From: an uncultured Eubacteriales bacterium | GTDB taxonomy: Bacteria > Bacillota > Clostridia > Lachnospirales > Lachnospiraceae | Direction of reading: 5' to 3' | DNA length: 64,000 nt | NCBI GenBank assembly: GCA_900315015.1 | Contig: OMXJ01000003.1 | Location: forward strand, 62,001 to 126,000 | Shown: piece by piece, positions 44,131-52,892 of the stretch | Layout: each line of letters opens with the position of its first letter | Numbering within the stretch: the first letter of the stretch is position 1 | Notes under the pieces: generated by a model | Databases searched by the model: none | Seen by the model: only the letters and a program-made list of their open reading frames with translations | What the model was told of the DNA's origin: nothing | Program-made: the position numbers and the translations under genes

Positions 44131-46584
44131 ATGGCATCAAGTTACAATCCAAAAGCAATTGAAAAAAAGTGGCAGGATTATTGGGAGGAGCATCAGACAT
44201 TTAAGACTGATGTATGGGATTTCAGCAAGCCAAAGTTCTATGCACTCGATATGTTCCCATATCCATCAGGTGTAGGTCTACATGCAGGTCATCCAGAAGG
44301 ATATACAGCAACAGACATTACATCACGTATGAAGAGAATGCAGGGCTATAATGTACTTCACCCAATGGGATATGATTCATTTGGACTTCCAGCAGAGCAG
44401 TTTGCTGTAACAACAGGACATAACCCAAATGGTTTTACAGAAAAGAATATAGAGACATTTACAAAACAGCTCAAGCAGTTAGGTTTTGATTATGATTGGA
44501 CAAAGCAGATAGAGACATCAAATCCATCTTTCTATAAGTGGACTCAGTGGATCTTCAAGCAACTTTATCTTGATGGCTATGCAAAATATATAGATATGCC
44601 GGTTAACTGGTGTGAAGAGCTCGGAACTGTACTTTCAAACGATGAAGTAATCGATGGAAAGTCAGAGCGTGGCGGCTATCCTGTAGTACGTAAGTATATG
44701 AAGCAGTGGGTTATCGATCAGCCAGCATTTGCAGAAAAGCTTCTTGAAGGCTTAAATCAGATTGATTGGCCGGAATCAACTAAGGAAATGCAGAGACAGT
44801 GGATCGGTAAGAGTGAAGGTGTCGAGCTTGATGTTAATATAAAGGATGGAGGAAAGTTCTCTATCTTTACAACCTGTATTGAGACCGTATATGGAATTAC
44901 CTTCTTCGTATTAGCTCCAGACGGAGATCTTATCAAGGAACTCATGCCAAGAGTTACAAATAAGGAAGAGGTTCAGGCTTATATCGACGAAACAGCTAAG
45001 AAGAGCGATATGGACAGAACAGACCTCAATAAGGGAAAGAGCGGCTGCATGGTAAAGGGTGTAGTTGCAATCAATCCTATAAACGGTAAGGAAGTTCCTA
45101 TTTTCCTTGGAGATTTCGTACTTGGAAATTACGGAACAGGCGCAGTAATGGCAGTTCCAGCACATGATCAGAGAGACTTTGAATATGCACAGGTTCATAA
45201 TCTTCCAATTATCCAGGTAATTGAAGGGAATGAAAGTGCTCCATGCGATATTTCAGCACAGGCCTTCGAAAAGGGTTCATATCTTGGAAAGGGCTGCAAG
45301 CTCATTAATTCAGAAGAATTTACGGGTCTTACTGTAGAAGAGGCAAAGAAGGCCATCACAGATAAGCTTGTAGCACAGAAAATAGCAAAGAGAACTGTAA
45401 ATTATCATTTCAGAGAATGGATATTTGCTCGTCAGCGTTACTGGGGAGAGCCAGTTCCTGTAGTTCATACAGAAGATGGCAAGATCCATGTACTTGATGA
45501 TGAAGAGCTTCCACTTGTACTTCCAGAGCTTGATGACTATAAGGGAAAGAACGGACAGGCTCCACTTGAAAATGCAACCGAATGGAAGCAGTATGACAGG
45601 AATGGAATCAAGGGTAAGAGAGAGACCTCAACAATGCCAGGTTCAGCAGGTTCAAGCTGGTATTACATGAGATATATTGATCCTAAGAATGACAAGCAGC
45701 TTGCAGATCCAGAGCTTCTTAAGCACTGGCTTCCTGTAGATCTTTACATTGGCGGACCAGAGCATGCAGTAGGTCATCTTATTTACTCAAGAATCTGGAA
45801 CCGTTATCTCTATGACAAGGGAATTTCTCCAGTTAAGGAGCCATTCAAGAAGCTTGTACATCAGGGAATGATTCTTGGTTCAAACGGAATTAAGATGGGC
45901 AAGAGATTCCCTGAATTCGTAGTAAATCCAAGCGATATCATTGAAAAGTACGGTGCAGATACTCTTAGACTTTACGAGATGTTCATGGGCCCACTCGAGG
46001 CGTCAAAGCCATGGAATGACCAGGCAGTAGAAGGTGCAAGAAGATTCCTTAATAAGGTGTGGATGTTCTTTACAGAGTCAGACAATATCTGTGAGCTTGA
46101 TCCAAACTCAGCTGAAGGAAAAGAACTTAAGAAGCTTTATCATAAGACAGTAAAGAAGGTTACTAATGACTTCGAGGCACTTGCATTTAATACAGCAATC
46201 AGCCAGATGATGATCTTCATGAATGCAGCAACAAAGATCGGTAAGTGCAACAGAGAGTATGCAGAGGGCTTTGTAAAGATGATTTCATGCGTCTGCCCAC
46301 ATATCGGTGAGGAAATCTGGAGCCAGCTTGGACATGATAATACTATAGCTTACGAAAAGTGGCCGGAGTATGATGAAGAAGCTACAAAGGATGATGAAAT
46401 CGAGATTGCCGTTCAGGTAAATGGTAAGGTAAAGGGCAAGCTTATGGTTGCTGCAGACGAGGATGAGGCAAGTGTTAAGGCTAAGGGCGAGGCACTTGAC
46501 AATGTAGCAGCAGCAATGGCAGGAAAGACAGTTGTTAAGGAAATCTATATTAAGGGAAGAATCCTTAATATCGTTGTAAAGTAA
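44131..46584 (+). CDS. leuS: Leucyl-tRNA synthetase
   Basis: LeuRS charges tRNA-Leu. The 817-residue class I enzyme has the HIGH motif as HAGH in PYPSGVGLHAGHPEG, the CP1 editing domain (about 225-415), and a KMSKS motif that reads KMGKR in NGIKMGKRFPEF. The C-terminal anticodon-binding and tail domains are complete (ending KEIYIKGRILNIVVK). Length is normal for bacteria. The ATG at 44131 begins the family sequence and has no ribosome site at the usual distance. Confidence 0.97.
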   Translation: MASSYNPKAIEKKWQDYWEEHQTFKTDVWDFSKPKFYALDMFPYPSGVGLHAGHPEGYTATDITSRMKRMQGYNVLHPMGYDSFGLPAEQFAVTTGHNPNGFTEKNIETFTKQLKQLGFDYDWTKQIETSNPSFYKWTQWIFKQLYLDGYAKYIDMPVNWCEELGTVLSNDEVIDGKSERGGYPVVRKYMKQWVIDQPAFAEKLLEGLNQIDWPESTKEMQRQWIGKSEGVELDVNIKDGGKFSIFTTCIETVYGITFFVLAPDGDLIKELMPRVTNKEEVQAYIDETAKKSDMDRTDLNKGKSGCMVKGVVAINPINGKEVPIFLGDFVLGNYGTGAVMAVPAHDQRDFEYAQVHNLPIIQVIEGNESAPCDISAQAFEKGSYLGKGCKLINSEEFTGLTVEEAKKAITDKLVAQKIAKRTVNYHFREWIFARQRYWGEPVPVVHTEDGKIHVLDDEELPLVLPELDDYKGKNGQAPLENATEWKQYDRNGIKGKRETSTMPGSAGSSWYYMRYIDPKNDKQLADPELLKHWLPVDLYIGGPEHAVGHLIYSRIWNRYLYDKGISPVKEPFKKLVHQGMILGSNGIKMGKRFPEFVVNPSDIIEKYGADTLRLYEMFMGPLEASKPWNDQAVEGARRFLNKVWMFFTESDNICELDPNSAEGKELKKLYHKTVKKVTNDFEALAFNTAISQMMIFMNAATKIGKCNREYAEGFVKMISCVCPHIGEEIWSQLGHDNTIAYEKWPEYDEEATKDDEIEIAVQVNGKVKGKLMVAADEDEASVKAKGEALDNVAAAMAGKTVVKEIYIKGRILNIVVK

Positions 46585-46607
46585 TATAAGATATTTATTG
46601 AATCAGA

Positions 46608-46705
46608 GCTTATACTAATAAGCAAAAGTAACGACTTAAAGCAACAAGGCTTATACTAATAAGCGAGAGTAACCGATTAATAAGCGGGGTCGAAAAGACC
46701 CTGCA
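46608..46705 (+). repeat. Duplicated 16-nt palindromes and a hairpin after leuS
   Basis: GCTTATACTAATAAGC occurs at 46608-46623 and 46649-46664 (period 41), each a 6-bp hairpin. A further hairpin, GGGTC/GACCC, lies near 46686-46701. No T tract follows, so termination is uncertain. Confidence 0.7.
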
Positions 46706-46728
46706 ATAAAAATAAGAGGATAAACCTG

Positions 46729-47811
46729 ATGAAATATCACCTTTATGCGTTTTTAATTGGATTTGTTCTAGATCTTGTACTTGGAGATCCTAAATTCTTA
46801 TACAATCCGACTAAATTAATTAGAAAGCTGGTAAGATCTCTAGAGAAGAAATATTTAGGAGAAAGACCAGAGAAAAATGATAAGTTTGAAGAGCCGGTAG
46901 AATTTGTTAAGGCACCGCCTCTTATTGGTGCGCCAAAGCAGCCAAAAGAGAATCTTGATGAAGATAGAAAAACTGCAAGAAAGAACGGAAGATCAATGGT
47001 AGCAATTGTTCTTGTTTTAGTGTATCTTGTAGTAACTATAATTTATTTTATACCATATTATTTCAACATGAAGGCTGGAATGATTGTTGAGGCAATTCTT
47101 ACATATTTCTGTTTAGCAGGAAAGAATCTTATGACAGAAAGTCTAAAAGTTGAAGATGCGCTTGATGACAATGATTTAATAGGAGCTCGTACTCAGCTTG
47201 CAACTTTTTCTAGAAGAGACACTGACAAGCTTGGAGAAGTTGGAATTATTCGTGCTACAGTAGAGCACGTTGCAGAAAATACCAATGATCATATTGTAGC
47301 GCCAATGTTATATTTATCACTTGGAGGTCCAATACTTGGTTTCATGTATAAGGCTATTAATATCATGGATGAAGAAGTCGGATATAAGAATTCAAGATAT
47401 AGAGATTTTGGTAGAGCAGCAGCAACTATGGATGACGCAGCAGGTTTTTTCCCAGGTAGAGTAGCAGCATGGTTGATGATTGTCGCAGCCTTCTTTGGAG
47501 GAAAGAAGCTCAGTTCAAAGAGAGCGGTTACTATTTACAAGCGTGATAGATTCAATTCAGCAAGCTCTAATTCCGGAATGACTACATCAGCATGTGCAGG
47601 AGCAATAGGAATTAAGCTTTTTGGAGATGTTAAGTATTTCGGTCAGGTAAATAAAAGACCATATGTCGGAGACGACATAAAGACACCAGAGGCATCAGAT
47701 ATTTCATTATCTACAAGGCTTATGTTATTAACAAGCATATTAGCAACAGCAATGAGTGCAGGTATCATCTGGGCGGTATGGAGTGCCGTAATGACATTCA
47801 TGGTAAAATAA
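46729..47811 (+). CDS. cbiB: Adenosylcobinamide-phosphate synthase CbiB/CobD
   Basis: CbiB attaches the aminopropanol arm to adenosylcobyric acid in cobalamin synthesis. The membrane protein has GDP in LVLGDPKFLYNP near residue 20, REVSRRDT-like SRRDTDKL, EHVAENTNDHIVAPMLY, and NSRYRDFGRAAATMDDAAGFFPGR. Compared with the usual 310-320 residues it carries an extra charged loop at about 35-88. No other cobalamin gene and no cobalamin riboswitch is seen here, so it is isolated from the pathway. Confidence 0.9.
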   Translation: MKYHLYAFLIGFVLDLVLGDPKFLYNPTKLIRKLVRSLEKKYLGERPEKNDKFEEPVEFVKAPPLIGAPKQPKENLDEDRKTARKNGRSMVAIVLVLVYLVVTIIYFIPYYFNMKAGMIVEAILTYFCLAGKNLMTESLKVEDALDDNDLIGARTQLATFSRRDTDKLGEVGIIRATVEHVAENTNDHIVAPMLYLSLGGPILGFMYKAINIMDEEVGYKNSRYRDFGRAAATMDDAAGFFPGRVAAWLMIVAAFFGGKKLSSKRAVTIYKRDRFNSASSNSGMTTSACAGAIGIKLFGDVKYFGQVNKRPYVGDDIKTPEASDISLSTRLMLLTSILATAMSAGIIWAVWSAVMTFMVK

Positions 47812-47823
47812 TAATTAAAATTT

Positions 47824-47857
47824 AACGGCTAGAACGAAAGAGTTTTAGCCGTTTTTT
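47824..47857 (+). terminator. Intrinsic terminator after cbiB
   Basis: AACGGCTA (47824-47831) pairs with TAGCCGTT (47846-47853), followed by TTTTG. Confidence 0.9.
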
Positions 47858-47877
47858 GTATGGCTTAGAGTTTTGTA

Positions 47878-47906
47878 TTGCGATGACAGATGGTTAGTGA
47901 TATAAT
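47878..47906 (+). promoter_or_regulatory. SigA promoter of the GNAT gene
   Basis: TTGCGA (47878-47883), 17 nt, TATAAT (47901-47906). Confidence 0.65.
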
Positions 47907-47925
47907 TTTGTGGGATAAGAAAATA

Positions 47926-48020
47926 TTAGGATGAGAATAATTATTAGGATGAGAAAATATTAGGATGAGAAAAAATATTAGGATAAGAAAATATCAGGAT
48001 GAGAAAATATTAGAATAAAA
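47926..48020 (+). repeat. Imperfect 16-19-bp repeats (AGGATGAGAAAATATT)
   Basis: About six imperfect copies of TTAGGATGAGAAAATA lie in the leader of the GNAT gene. Confidence 0.8.
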
Positions 48021-48042
48021 AACAACAAGAAAAGGAATAATA

Positions 48043-48834
48043 ATGGAATATTTTGAAGTTTTAGATGAAAGAGTAAGAGAGCAGTTCAGGCTTGATACCA
48101 ACTGTTCTAGGGAATGTGAAGAGACCTATGCAGTATGCATAAATGAATCAAAAAATGTTGAAGGCTCCCGCAGAGTAGAGGGGCTTTCTGACTTCTTTAA
48201 GGCAATAATATATAAGGATTATGCTTATATAATGGCAGATAAACAGATACTTGAATGGACCAGGGAAAAGTATCAGAAATATAAGATGGAATGGTTCTGT
48301 AAGTTTGAGAATTTAAGGGCTTTAGATAAAAAACTTTTTGAATATAATCATAGAATATTTGATACGCATATATATTACCTTCCAGACCCGGATGCACCTG
48401 AATTTGAGTTTGATTTAGAGGGAATTACTGATGAGGATAATAGCCTTGATGTAATACTTATGGATGAGAGCGCTATAAATAAGCTTGTTAAGAGCGAGGG
48501 TTTTGACCGAAATAGCTTCATTCATGCTCTACCTGGATCTAAGACTTCGCCAGATGTAATAGCTGCTGCCCTTAAATTTAATGGGAAAATAGTTGCAATT
48601 GCAGGAGCAAGCAAAGACAGTGAAGATTTTAGGCAGATTGGAGTAGATGTACTGCCGGATTTCCAGGGGGCAGGGCTTGGAGTATACCTTGTTACAATGC
48701 TTAAAAATCAGATCATAGAAAATGGACAGATTCCATATTATGGAACCAGCGAGTCACATTCAATATCACGCCTGTTAGCTGTAAGAAGCGGCTTTGTGCC
48801 AGCCTGGTGCGAGGTATTTAGTAAGGAAATATAG
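48043..48834 (+). CDS. GNAT-family N-acetyltransferase
   Basis: A 263-residue protein whose C-terminal part (about 150-263) is a GNAT domain. The acetyl-CoA loop is IGVDVLPDFQGAGLGVYLVTML, followed by YYGTSESHSISRLLAVRSGF. The N-terminal 130 residues form a separate, unrecognised region. The acceptor is unknown. The frame ends at a TAG after EVFSKEI, and the same frame stays open for 42 more codons that look like another protein's C-terminus (see the next entry). Confidence 0.8.
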   Translation: MEYFEVLDERVREQFRLDTNCSRECEETYAVCINESKNVEGSRRVEGLSDFFKAIIYKDYAYIMADKQILEWTREKYQKYKMEWFCKFENLRALDKKLFEYNHRIFDTHIYYLPDPDAPEFEFDLEGITDEDNSLDVILMDESAINKLVKSEGFDRNSFIHALPGSKTSPDVIAAALKFNGKIVAIAGASKDSEDFRQIGVDVLPDFQGAGLGVYLVTMLKNQIIENGQIPYYGTSESHSISRLLAVRSGFVPAWCEVFSKEI

Positions 48835-48963
48835 AAAATAGCAGAGAAACTCGGTTGTAAGTTCCATTTATTCCCGAATGAGGGACACGCAGCATATCTT
48901 GGTAAGGGCTTTGATTGTATGATATACGATTTTTTTACAGAAGAAAAAGAAAGAAGTAAGTAA
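48835..48963 (+). pseudogene. Remnant of an alpha/beta-hydrolase C-terminus
   Basis: Directly after the GNAT stop and in the same frame, 42 codons read KIAEKLGCKFHLFPNEGHAA and continue to a TAA at 48961-48963. The pattern of a Gly-His-Ala-Ala segment followed by a YDFF end resembles the catalytic-His tail of small alpha/beta hydrolases. It has no start codon or ribosome site of its own. A deletion that removed most of a hydrolase gene is the likely origin; readthrough of the TAG is the alternative. Confidence 0.6.
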
Positions 48964-48966
48964 GAA

Positions 48967-49914
48967 ATGTTAGAAAATTTAGTTTTTAGTTTGAATGTAA
49001 CGATACCAATATTTTTATTGATGATACTAGGTGCTTTTTTAAAGGGCATAGGCTTTTTAAAAGATGAAGTATCTTCGGGAATGAATAAATTTGTATTTAA
49101 GGTGGCACTTCCTGTATTGTTATTTAAGGATCTTTCTACACAGGATTTTAAAGAGGCCTTTGACCTTAAATTTGTGCTGTTCTGCTTTTTAGTTACAGCG
49201 CTTTCAATAACATCAATATTCCTTCTGTCCCTATTATTGATAAAAAAAGAGCAAAAGAATTTAAGAGGAGAATTTATCCAGGCAGCCTATAGAAGCAGTG
49301 CAGCACTTCTAGGAATAGCTTTTATAAAAAATATTTATGGAAATTCAGGAATGGCCCCTCTGATGATTTTAGCGAGCGTTCCTTTATATAACATAATGGC
49401 AGTAATAGTTTTATCAGTCTATGCGCCAGGACAGACACATACAGATTATAAAAAGACGTTAAAGGGCATTGTTACTAATCCGATAATCATAGGAATTGTA
49501 ATAGGCTTTGCGTGGTCAATATTAAAAATTCCTCAGCCGGTAATTTTAAGTAAAACGGTGGAGAATATAGCAAATACAGCAACGCCTCTAGGACTAATAG
49601 CCATGGGAGCTTCCTTTGACATAAAAAAGGCTAAAAATACTGGAAAGCTTGCAATAATTGCAGCAGTAATAAAGCTTGTGCTGCTAGAGGTAATATTCCT
49701 TCCTATAGCCATTTCCTTAGGCTTTAGAGAAAGCAAGCTGATAGCGATACTTGTAATGCTAGGCTCAGCAACAACCGTAAGCTCTTTTGTAATGGCTAAA
49801 AATATGGGGCATGAAGGCACTTTAAGCGCTTCAGTGGTAATGCTCACAACTTTATTTAGTGCATTTACCTTGACGGCATGGCTTTATATATTAAAGACTA
49901 TGGCATTTATTTAA
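48967..49914 (+). CDS. AEC-family auxin-efflux-type transporter
   Basis: A 315-residue membrane protein with about ten hydrophobic segments, typical of bacterial AEC carriers (malate or other small organic acid transport). Family segments include the N-terminal LMILGAFLKGIGFLKDE and MNKFVFKVALPVLLFKDL, then NPIIIGIVIGFAWSIL and NTATPLGLIAMGASFD. The ATG lies 3 nt after the hydrolase remnant; the ribosome site is weak. The substrate cannot be deduced. Confidence 0.88.
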   Translation: MLENLVFSLNVTIPIFLLMILGAFLKGIGFLKDEVSSGMNKFVFKVALPVLLFKDLSTQDFKEAFDLKFVLFCFLVTALSITSIFLLSLLLIKKEQKNLRGEFIQAAYRSSAALLGIAFIKNIYGNSGMAPLMILASVPLYNIMAVIVLSVYAPGQTHTDYKKTLKGIVTNPIIIGIVIGFAWSILKIPQPVILSKTVENIANTATPLGLIAMGASFDIKKAKNTGKLAIIAAVIKLVLLEVIFLPIAISLGFRESKLIAILVMLGSATTVSSFVMAKNMGHEGTLSASVVMLTTLFSAFTLTAWLYILKTMAFI

Positions 49915-50019
49915 GGGAAAGTTGTCTTATTATTCAAACACGAAATGAGTAAAGAACTGTATAAAAAATAAGATTAAAATTTATAGAATTGATGATAATG
50001 GTAAAAATCAGGAGTGAAT

Positions 50020-50892
50020 ATGAGAAAGAAGATAATACATGCAGCCCTTCTTTGCCTTATGATATCTCAGGTAGCAGGCTGCAGTGAAAATTCTTCAGGT
50101 GATATCAAGGTAGAAACCACAGCAGCCCGGGAAATAACTAATACGATAGAGGTTACAACACCGGTAACAGAAGTGGTAGAGGATATAGAGATGGAGGAAA
50201 TCACAGAAACTACCGAAACTATCGAAACTACCGAAACTACCGAAACGCCATCAGTAACAACTCAGGTAACGGAAAGCACAGAAAATATGGAAAATGAAGA
50301 AATAATAGAAGAAAGCTTTTTCTATACTGAAATAACAGATGAAATAAAGGACAGGATAGTTGGAAAATCATATCCGAGTGATGTAAAAAATGCAAAGATA
50401 GGCTTTGAAGAGCTGAATTACCTTCATATTCTTTACTATGATTTTGAAAATGAAGTACAAGAAGGCGAGATTATCTGTAATAAGGCGATAAGAGATGATC
50501 TCCTTGAAGTATTTCAGGAATTATATGAAGCAAAGTATCAGCTCTGTAGCGTAAGGTTAGTGGATGATTTTGATGCAAATGATGAAATGTCAATGGAGGC
50601 AAATAACACCTCTTGCTTTAATTATAGAGAAATCAGAGATACAGGTGTATTATCCAGACACGGACTAGGGATGGCAATAGACATAAATCCTTTAAATAAT
50701 CCGTGCGTAATAGGAGATAGTTATGAGCCTCTTACAGCAGGAGAGTTCGTAGATAGAAGTAAGGATTTTGATCATAAGATAGATGAAGATGATTTAGCAT
50801 ATAAACTTCTTACAGAACATGGATTTTTCTGGGGAGGAAACTGGAAATCAGTAAAGGATTATCAGCACTTTGAAATACCAGCGAAAAAATAA
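50020..50892 (+). CDS. VanY-like M15 D-alanyl-D-alanine carboxypeptidase lipoprotein
   Basis: A 290-residue lipoprotein: signal peptide with lipobox VAGC (Cys near 21), a Thr/Glu-rich spacer with TETIETTETTET repeats (about 45-85), and an M15 peptidase domain. The zinc motif is SRHGLGMAIDINPL (SxHxxGxAxD). The second His is in KDYQHFEIP near the C-terminus, and HGFFWGGNWKS is typical. It should trim peptidoglycan stem peptides at the outer face of the membrane. The ATG at 50020 (CAGGAG upstream) is preferred over the GTG at 50014, which overlaps the ribosome site. Confidence 0.88.
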   Translation: MRKKIIHAALLCLMISQVAGCSENSSGDIKVETTAAREITNTIEVTTPVTEVVEDIEMEEITETTETIETTETTETPSVTTQVTESTENMENEEIIEESFFYTEITDEIKDRIVGKSYPSDVKNAKIGFEELNYLHILYYDFENEVQEGEIICNKAIRDDLLEVFQELYEAKYQLCSVRLVDDFDANDEMSMEANNTSCFNYREIRDTGVLSRHGLGMAIDINPLNNPCVIGDSYEPLTAGEFVDRSKDFDHKIDEDDLAYKLLTEHGFFWGGNWKSVKDYQHFEIPAKK

Positions 50893-50930
50893 CGGATGGG
50901 AATAATATTAGAACAATGCTAAAATAGCGG

Positions 50931-50967
50931 AAAAAAGAGCCAGCTACTAAAAACTTGTAGCTGGCTC
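50931..50967. terminator. Convergent-gene terminator hairpin
   Basis: A perfect 11-bp stem (50937-50947 with 50957-50967). On the minus strand it is followed by six U, so it is strong for the minus-strand gene. On the plus strand the tract is TCTCATTT, so it is weak for the M15 gene. Confidence 0.85.
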
Positions 50968-51029
50968 TCTCATTTATAAAGGAGTTTATTATTTAAAGCA
51001 ATCGCTAAAATTTTTGAAAAATATATTAA

Positions 51030-51880
51030 TTAGAAGCCGCCGCGATCTCCGAAGCCGCCGCGTCCTCCGAAGTCGCCGCGTTCACCGAAACCGCCCTGGT
51101 CACCGAAGCCGCCCATCATTCCGCCGCCCATCATCTGGTTGGTAAGAGTTGTTACCTGGCTTCCGTTTACGTATACTGTACCACCGTTAAGTACACTAGT
51201 TCCGTCATAATCGAATGGAGACTGTGCTGTGATGTTGATTGTACCACCGTTGATGTAAAGGTTTCCGTTAGAATCGATTGCATCTGTATCGCCCTGTCCC
51301 ATTGAGATGTTGATGTTGCCGCCGTTGATTTCGATACATACTGTGTAAGCTGTGCTCTTTGAAGTAGCGTTAATGCCATCATCTGATGCACTGATGCTTA
51401 CCAAGCCATCATTTATGATAACGTAGGTTCCTTCAAGACCTTCAACTGCAGATATTTTGAAGGTACCGCCATCGATAGTAAGGGTAGTGATGCACTGGAT
51501 ACCATCACCACTAGCTGTTATGTCAAATGTTCCGTCTTCGATATAGATAGAACCAAGAGTTAAATCGTCATCGTTTTCACAGTGGATACCATCTTTTCCA
51601 GACTTTACCATGAAGTTACTGTGTTATTTTCTGTAACTTTATCTGTAGAATTATCGGCTTCAATAATAGTGGCCTCCTCAGAAGTACTTTCTGTATCTTC
51701 GATATCAGATGCTGTTTCAATGTTAGCAGCGATAGAATTAGCAGCGATAGAATTAGCAGCGATAGAATTAGCAGCGATAGAATTCGCTATTGATGCGTTA
51801 GATCCACATGCTGTAAAAGTTACTGCCGTTAATGTTGCTAAAACTGCCATTGATATTTTTGTTAAATTCTTTCTTCTCAT
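51030..51880 (-). pseudogene. Broken carbohydrate-binding-domain (Cthe_2159-like) lipoprotein gene
   Basis: Two frames cover the parts of one gene. The 5' part (51880 to 51605) encodes MRRKNLTKISMAVLATLTAV, the lipobox TACG, four IAANS repeats and an acidic Ser/Thr stretch, then stops. The 3' part (51611 to 51030) begins VKSGKDGIHCENDDDLTLG and continues with beta-helix repeats (DGTFDITASGDGIQ, INGGTINITAQSPFDYD) and a Gly/Met/Phe-rich tail. These are hallmarks of the Cthe_2159 family. Members I know are about 500 residues, so the middle is missing and the halves are out of frame. An internal deletion with frameshift is likely. GGAGG lies before the ATG at 51880. Confidence 0.72.
51719..51785 (-). 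repeat. 15-bp in-gene repeat (IAANS)
   Basis: GCAGCGATAGAATTA-type 15-bp units occur four times in tandem. They encode the IAANS pentapeptide just after the lipobox of the broken gene, so length changes here stay in frame. Confidence 0.9.
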
Positions 51881-51913
51881 AGTTTTGTCCTCCATATTTT
51901 TTTATAATTGTAT

Positions 51914-52002
51914 TTGTTAGGTTATCCTTATAATCTTTTTTTGTTAGGTTATCCTTATAATCTGTTTTTGTTTTTACTGAGATAGTTGTTTTTGTATCTC
52001 AG
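51914..52002. other. Leader of the broken minus-strand gene: direct repeat and hairpin
   Basis: The 327-nt gap at 51896-52222 holds a 23-bp direct repeat (TTGTTAGGTTATCCTTATAA plus TCT at 51914-51936 and 51941-51963) and a hairpin (CTGAGATA 51977-51984 with TATCTCAG 51995-52002). No clear minus-strand promoter was identified. The plus-strand promoter of the next gene is listed separately. Confidence 0.6.
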
Positions 52003-52158
52003 AAGTTGTTTTTTTGTTTAACTTGAGGATATCATACAGGTGAATTGTGATTGAAAATTGTATAATATTTGAAAAAAATGTGAAATGCGAACACTTTCTA
52101 AAAAAGTGAAAAAGTGTAGAAAAAGGCTAAAAATAAAGAAAAAATGAAAAAGAGCGGT

Positions 52159-52186
52159 TGATTTTAAAAAATAGAATGGTATAATA
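52159..52186 (+). promoter_or_regulatory. SigA promoter of the YcxB-like gene
   Basis: TTGATT (52159-52164), 16 nt, TATAAT (52181-52186). Confidence 0.7.
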
Positions 52187-52222
52187 ATATGAAATTGTCA
52201 AAGAAAAGGAAAGAAGGAAAAG

Positions 52223-52846
52223 ATGAAAAAGACCTATAAAATAGTATATGACTATAATTTAGAAACCATACGTGAAGTATATACGAGTTTTTCAGATTAT
52301 TATTATAGTTCGTTTGCGACTATGGCTCTATACCTGATCTGCTTCCTATGTACAGTAGTTGTATACGAAAGATTTCATAATACAGCAGGTATTTTAGTAT
52401 CCATGGCATGTCTATTATCTGCCTTTTTACCGTTTTACAACAGAAGTGCAATGGTAGATCAGCAGACAAAGCTGCTAAATAAGCTCTCAAACAAGACAGG
52501 AACAGTTAAAATGACCTATATCCTTGATGATAAGACTGTAAGCTGCATTACTAATACCGGCAATCTAGATGAGTATTTATTAAGCACAGTTATAGGCTAT
52601 AGAGAAACTAAGAATTATATCTTGCTTGTATTTAACGGAAAAATGGTAATTCCTTTAAAGAAGGATTCCTTCGAAGAGGGAAGCTATGAAGAGTTCATGG
52701 ATGAAATTGACATCAAATATAAGAAGCTTGGTCTTAACATAAAAATGATTATAGGTGCAATGATATTGACAGTATTATTCATAGCAATGGCGCTTTTCTT
52801 AAAGCCGGTAGAGCCTATTGAGATTACTACAGGTGGCAGCCAGTAA
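52223..52846 (+). CDS. YcxB-like membrane protein
   Basis: A 207-residue protein with two central membrane segments (about 32-48 and 53-70), a YcxB-like cytoplasmic domain (about 90-170, with TYILDDKTVSCITNTGN and YILLVFNGKMVIPLKKDSF) and a third segment near the C-terminus (173-193). The family is widespread in Firmicutes and has no known function. It precedes the NUDIX gene by 46 bp, and the two may be co-transcribed. Confidence 0.72.
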   Translation: MKKTYKIVYDYNLETIREVYTSFSDYYYSSFATMALYLICFLCTVVVYERFHNTAGILVSMACLLSAFLPFYNRSAMVDQQTKLLNKLSNKTGTVKMTYILDDKTVSCITNTGNLDEYLLSTVIGYRETKNYILLVFNGKMVIPLKKDSFEEGSYEEFMDEIDIKYKKLGLNIKMIIGAMILTVLFIAMALFLKPVEPIEITTGGSQ

Positions 52847-52892
52847 TTAGAAATAAAAAAAGAAAAAAATTAAATGAAAAAGAGGGAAAATA

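Noticed and set aside
44012-44275. An 87-codon open frame overlapping the leuS promoter and start
   Set aside because: It begins upstream of the predicted transcript start and overlaps leuS in another frame.
46585-46728. Cobalamin riboswitch before cbiB
   Set aside because: The gap is only 144 nt and holds small repeats; no B12-box-like sequence was seen.
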